Position numbers and translations under genes: made by a program
Notes under the pieces: generated by a model
The model's input: only the letters and a program-made list of their open reading frames with translations
Databases searched by the model: none
What the model was told of the DNA's origin: nothing
Source of the DNA: CAZPEV01 sp964585635
GTDB taxonomy: Bacteria > Zixibacteria > MSB-5A5 > GN15 > JAAZOE01
Length of the DNA: 15,326 nt
Direction: 5' to 3'
Assembly: GCA_964585635.1 (NCBI GenBank)
Contig: CAZPEV010000069.1
Location: forward strand, 1-15,326
Shown: one piece after another, positions 13,204 to 15,326 of the stretch
How positions within the stretch are numbered: position 1 is the first letter of the stretch
Layout of the letters: every line of letters starts with the position of its first letter

Positions 13204-13209
13204 AGGAGG
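13204..13209 (+). promoter_or_regulatory. Perfect Shine-Dalgarno site fixing the DUF2723 start
   Basis: AGGAGG at 13204-13209 is five bases before the ATG at 13215 but only two before the in-frame GTG at 13212. This selects the ATG as the real start and makes the upstream GTG unlikely. Confidence 0.75.
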
Positions 13210-13214
13210 TCGTG

Positions 13215-15308
13215 ATGCCAATCGATAACGCCGCGTCAGCGAAGACCGCCGGCCGGTTCGTGCCTGCCGCCGGCCTTCTGATTGCCTCCCTCTCATTCCT
13301 CATCTATTATTTGACCGCCTTTCGCACCATCACCTGGTGGGAAAACCCGGAATTTTCCCTGGCGGCGGTGGTATTCGGCGTGCCGCATCCTCCGGGAGGG
13401 CTATTGCCGACCGTGGTGGGATGGATGGCGACCATCCTGGTGGGGCCGGCGTCCAAAGCGTTTGCCCTCAACCTGCTGGCCAGCCTGATCGCCGCCGGGA
13501 CGGTGGTCATCGTCTATGCCGTCGCGATATCCCTCCCGCGCCGATGCGATGCTTCCGGCCCGATTTCGGAAAGACCTCGCCCGCCGGTGATGGCAATCGT
13601 CGGGGCGGCTCTGGGAGCGTTGACCCTGGCGTTTTGCCGAACCCTCTGGCAGCATGGAACCTATTTTTCGCCGTATATCTTTACCGCGTTCATGACCATT
13701 CTTATCGTGGCCGCCATGATACGCTGGTGGCGCGGCGCTGATGGCAAAGCTGCCGGCTGGCGGCTGTTTCTGATCCTGTTGCTTATCGGCCTTGATTTCA
13801 GCATCCATCGCACCAATTCGCTGCTTGTCCCCGCCCTGGTCGTCTGGGTCTTGCTGCGTCGTCCCCGAACCTTCATGTCGCTTCGGGCTTGGGGGTATGG
13901 CGCGATGGGACTGCTGCTCGGCCTGGCGTTCCATCTGCTGCTCATTCCGATGGCCCTGGCCGGCCCGGCACTCAACGCCATCGATCCCAGCTCCCTGCCC
14001 CGATTCTGGAGTTACATATCGCTCCAGCAGTATGGCGGCGGTTGGCTGTTCAACCTGCTTCCCCGCAAGGCCCCCTTCTGGGACGTCCAGGTCATGGATT
14101 ACCTGAATGGATTTGCGGCCAATTTCCTTCCTGGGCACGGATGGGGCATTATCATCGGCGCCTTGTCTTTGCTGTTGGGTTTGATCGGCCTGGCCGGACT
14201 CTGGCGGCGTGACCGCCGCTTTGCCATTGGCCTGATGGTCCTCTTTATTATGACCAGCGCCGCGGCCGTGATCTATTTCAACATCCCCAATGATTTCTTC
14301 CGCTCGATGTATCGTCATTATTTACCGTCCTTCGTTATCTTCGGGATTTGGGTCGCCTATGGCGGCGCCGTCGTCATGACCGCCATCGGCCGAATCGGGT
14401 CGCGCCTGCGGACCCCGGCCTATATCGCCGCGATCTGTCTTTTGATTGCGCTGCCGGCCGGCCTGATCGCCGCCAATTACCATCTGCTGTACAGCTCCCG
14501 CAACTATTTCGCGTACGATTATGGCCGCAATCTATTGGAGACGTTGCCGGACCAATCGATCCTGTTTACCTCCGGTGACAACGATACCTTCAACCTCTGG
14601 TACCTCCAGGGAGTCGAACATGTCCGCCCGGACGTCACCGTCATCAACGTCTGGCTGCTGAATACCCCCTGGTATGTCGGGCAACTGATGAAGCACGATC
14701 CGGAACTGCCGCTCCACCTGGATTCGACCGAGGCGGCCTCACTATCACCCCGCCCCTGGAAAGACACGACGGTGACCTTCATGATCCGGACCGATCCGAA
14801 ACGGTTCCAGTTGGCCGCCAATGACACCCTGCCCGATTCGATCTCTCTGGTCATATCGGGATCGTACGGCAACCCCTATCTTATCCCTTCCGAGTGGCTG
14901 ACCCTCCAAATGCTGGCGGTCAACGATTGGCGCCGGCCGTTCTTCTTCTCGGCCGCCGGGTATGGATCGATCCCGCAGTACTGGACGCCGTATCTGCGAC
15001 CGGAGGGTTTGGCATATCGCCTGATTCCTCTTTCCAATCCGTCGGTCAACGTCGAGCTGCTGGAGCGCAACCTGCTTGACGTCTGCGCCTATCGCGGTTG
15101 GGCCGATCTGGGCGTAACGATTGATGACGTCTCCCGCGGCATAGGTACGATTTATCTGGGATCGTTCCTGACCCTGGCCGGGACGATCTGCGCGACCGAG
15201 GGGCCGACGGAGTGCGACCGGGTCAAGAGCAGAATGAAGGAATTGATCCCTCCGGATCGTCTGGAGCCATTGCCGCCGCAATTGAAGCAGGCCTTGCAGG
15301 GATTCTAG
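13215..15308 (+). CDS. DUF2723/GT117-like polytopic membrane protein
   Basis: A 697-aa integral membrane protein related to DUF2723 and TMEM260-type O-mannosyltransferases. The N-terminal signature reads FRTITWWENPEFSLAAVVFGVPHPPGG at about residues 36-62; the acidic pair (Glu43, Glu46) and HPPG occupy the place of the usual WDxGE...HPPG, with Glu for Asp. About ten hydrophobic segments follow up to residue ~430. A soluble C-terminal part opens with SILFTSGDNDTFNLWYLQGVEHVRPDVTVINVWLL, the second family hallmark. GT-C enzymes of this kind use lipid-linked sugars to glycosylate exported proteins; that activity is inferred here. The C-terminal part has no obvious TPR repeats, unlike many longer homologues. 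The gene ends 18 nt before the window edge. Confidence 0.88.
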   Translation: MPIDNAASAKTAGRFVPAAGLLIASLSFLIYYLTAFRTITWWENPEFSLAAVVFGVPHPPGGLLPTVVGWMATILVGPASKAFALNLLASLIAAGTVVIVYAVAISLPRRCDASGPISERPRPPVMAIVGAALGALTLAFCRTLWQHGTYFSPYIFTAFMTILIVAAMIRWWRGADGKAAGWRLFLILLLIGLDFSIHRTNSLLVPALVVWVLLRRPRTFMSLRAWGYGAMGLLLGLAFHLLLIPMALAGPALNAIDPSSLPRFWSYISLQQYGGGWLFNLLPRKAPFWDVQVMDYLNGFAANFLPGHGWGIIIGALSLLLGLIGLAGLWRRDRRFAIGLMVLFIMTSAAAVIYFNIPNDFFRSMYRHYLPSFVIFGIWVAYGGAVVMTAIGRIGSRLRTPAYIAAICLLIALPAGLIAANYHLLYSSRNYFAYDYGRNLLETLPDQSILFTSGDNDTFNLWYLQGVEHVRPDVTVINVWLLNTPWYVGQLMKHDPELPLHLDSTEAASLSPRPWKDTTVTFMIRTDPKRFQLAANDTLPDSISLVISGSYGNPYLIPSEWLTLQMLAVNDWRRPFFFSAAGYGSIPQYWTPYLRPEGLAYRLIPLSNPSVNVELLERNLLDVCAYRGWADLGVTIDDVSRGIGTIYLGSFLTLAGTICATEGPTECDRVKSRMKELIPPDRLEPLPPQLKQALQGF

Positions 15309-15326
15309 CAACGGATATCGCATCAC

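Noticed and set aside
13401..14318. 305-codon minus-strand open frame
   Set aside because: It is antisense to the membrane protein gene; the Gln/Arg/His-rich translation is what a hydrophobic gene yields on the opposite strand.
1..15326. CRISPR array, tRNA, rRNA, transposase or integrase
   Set aside because: I saw no regularly spaced repeats, no cloverleaf besides the tmRNA, and no protein with transposase or recombinase motifs.

Overview
The window looks like a chromosomal contig from an uncultivated, probably Gram-negative bacterium. The signs are rho-independent terminators, strong AGGAGG-type ribosome sites, sigma70-like promoters, a one-piece tmRNA, a probable lipoprotein and a DUF2723-type membrane glycosyltransferase homologue. 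The tmRNA tag ending in YAMAA and the DUF2723 protein would fit the wider FCB group or a candidate phylum such as Zixibacteria. That placement is a guess from memory, not a demonstrated assignment.

Layout. (1) 1-1104, plus strand: the last 34 codons of an unidentified protein, then a MoaD/ThiS-like sulfur carrier ending in PPVSGG and a ThiF/MoeB/HesA-like E1 activating enzyme. Carrier and adenylating enzyme form a plausible cofactor-sulfur module, and the truncated upstream gene may be its client enzyme. (2) 1145-2095, minus: an aldo/keto reductase, convergent with the E1 gene. (3) 2096-9003, visibly more AT-rich accessory DNA, all genes on the minus strand: a Sel1-repeat lipoprotein, an overlapping XRE regulator/polytopic membrane protein pair, then a two-gene cassette of an 880-aa uncharacterised protein followed by a patatin-like phospholipase. 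Two copies of a dispersed intergenic repeat with a strong palindromic core (2247-2428 and 4510-4649) sit just past the stop codons of the Sel1 and patatin genes. (4) 9004-9361, minus: tmRNA (ssrA) with tag GDNTTGEYNYAMAA and a good upstream promoter. (5) 9593-11601, minus: a ktrB-ktrA potassium uptake operon. (6) 11754-12107, minus: a small, very basic SANT/Myb-like DNA-binding protein with a textbook terminator. (7) 12405-15308, plus: a class I SAM methyltransferase and a DUF2723/GT117-like integral membrane protein.

The main points of interest lie in the accessory stretch. The 880-aa protein plus patatin cassette abuts the 3' end of tmRNA, a classic integration site. A 13-bp exact copy of the tmRNA 3' terminus (9002-9014) recurs at 4508-4520, on the far side of the cassette, so it may be a decayed island that has lost its integrase. 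The XRE regulator has a near-consensus promoter overlapped by a perfect 11-bp inverted repeat and flanked by 21-bp-phased direct repeats, which strongly suggests autoregulation.
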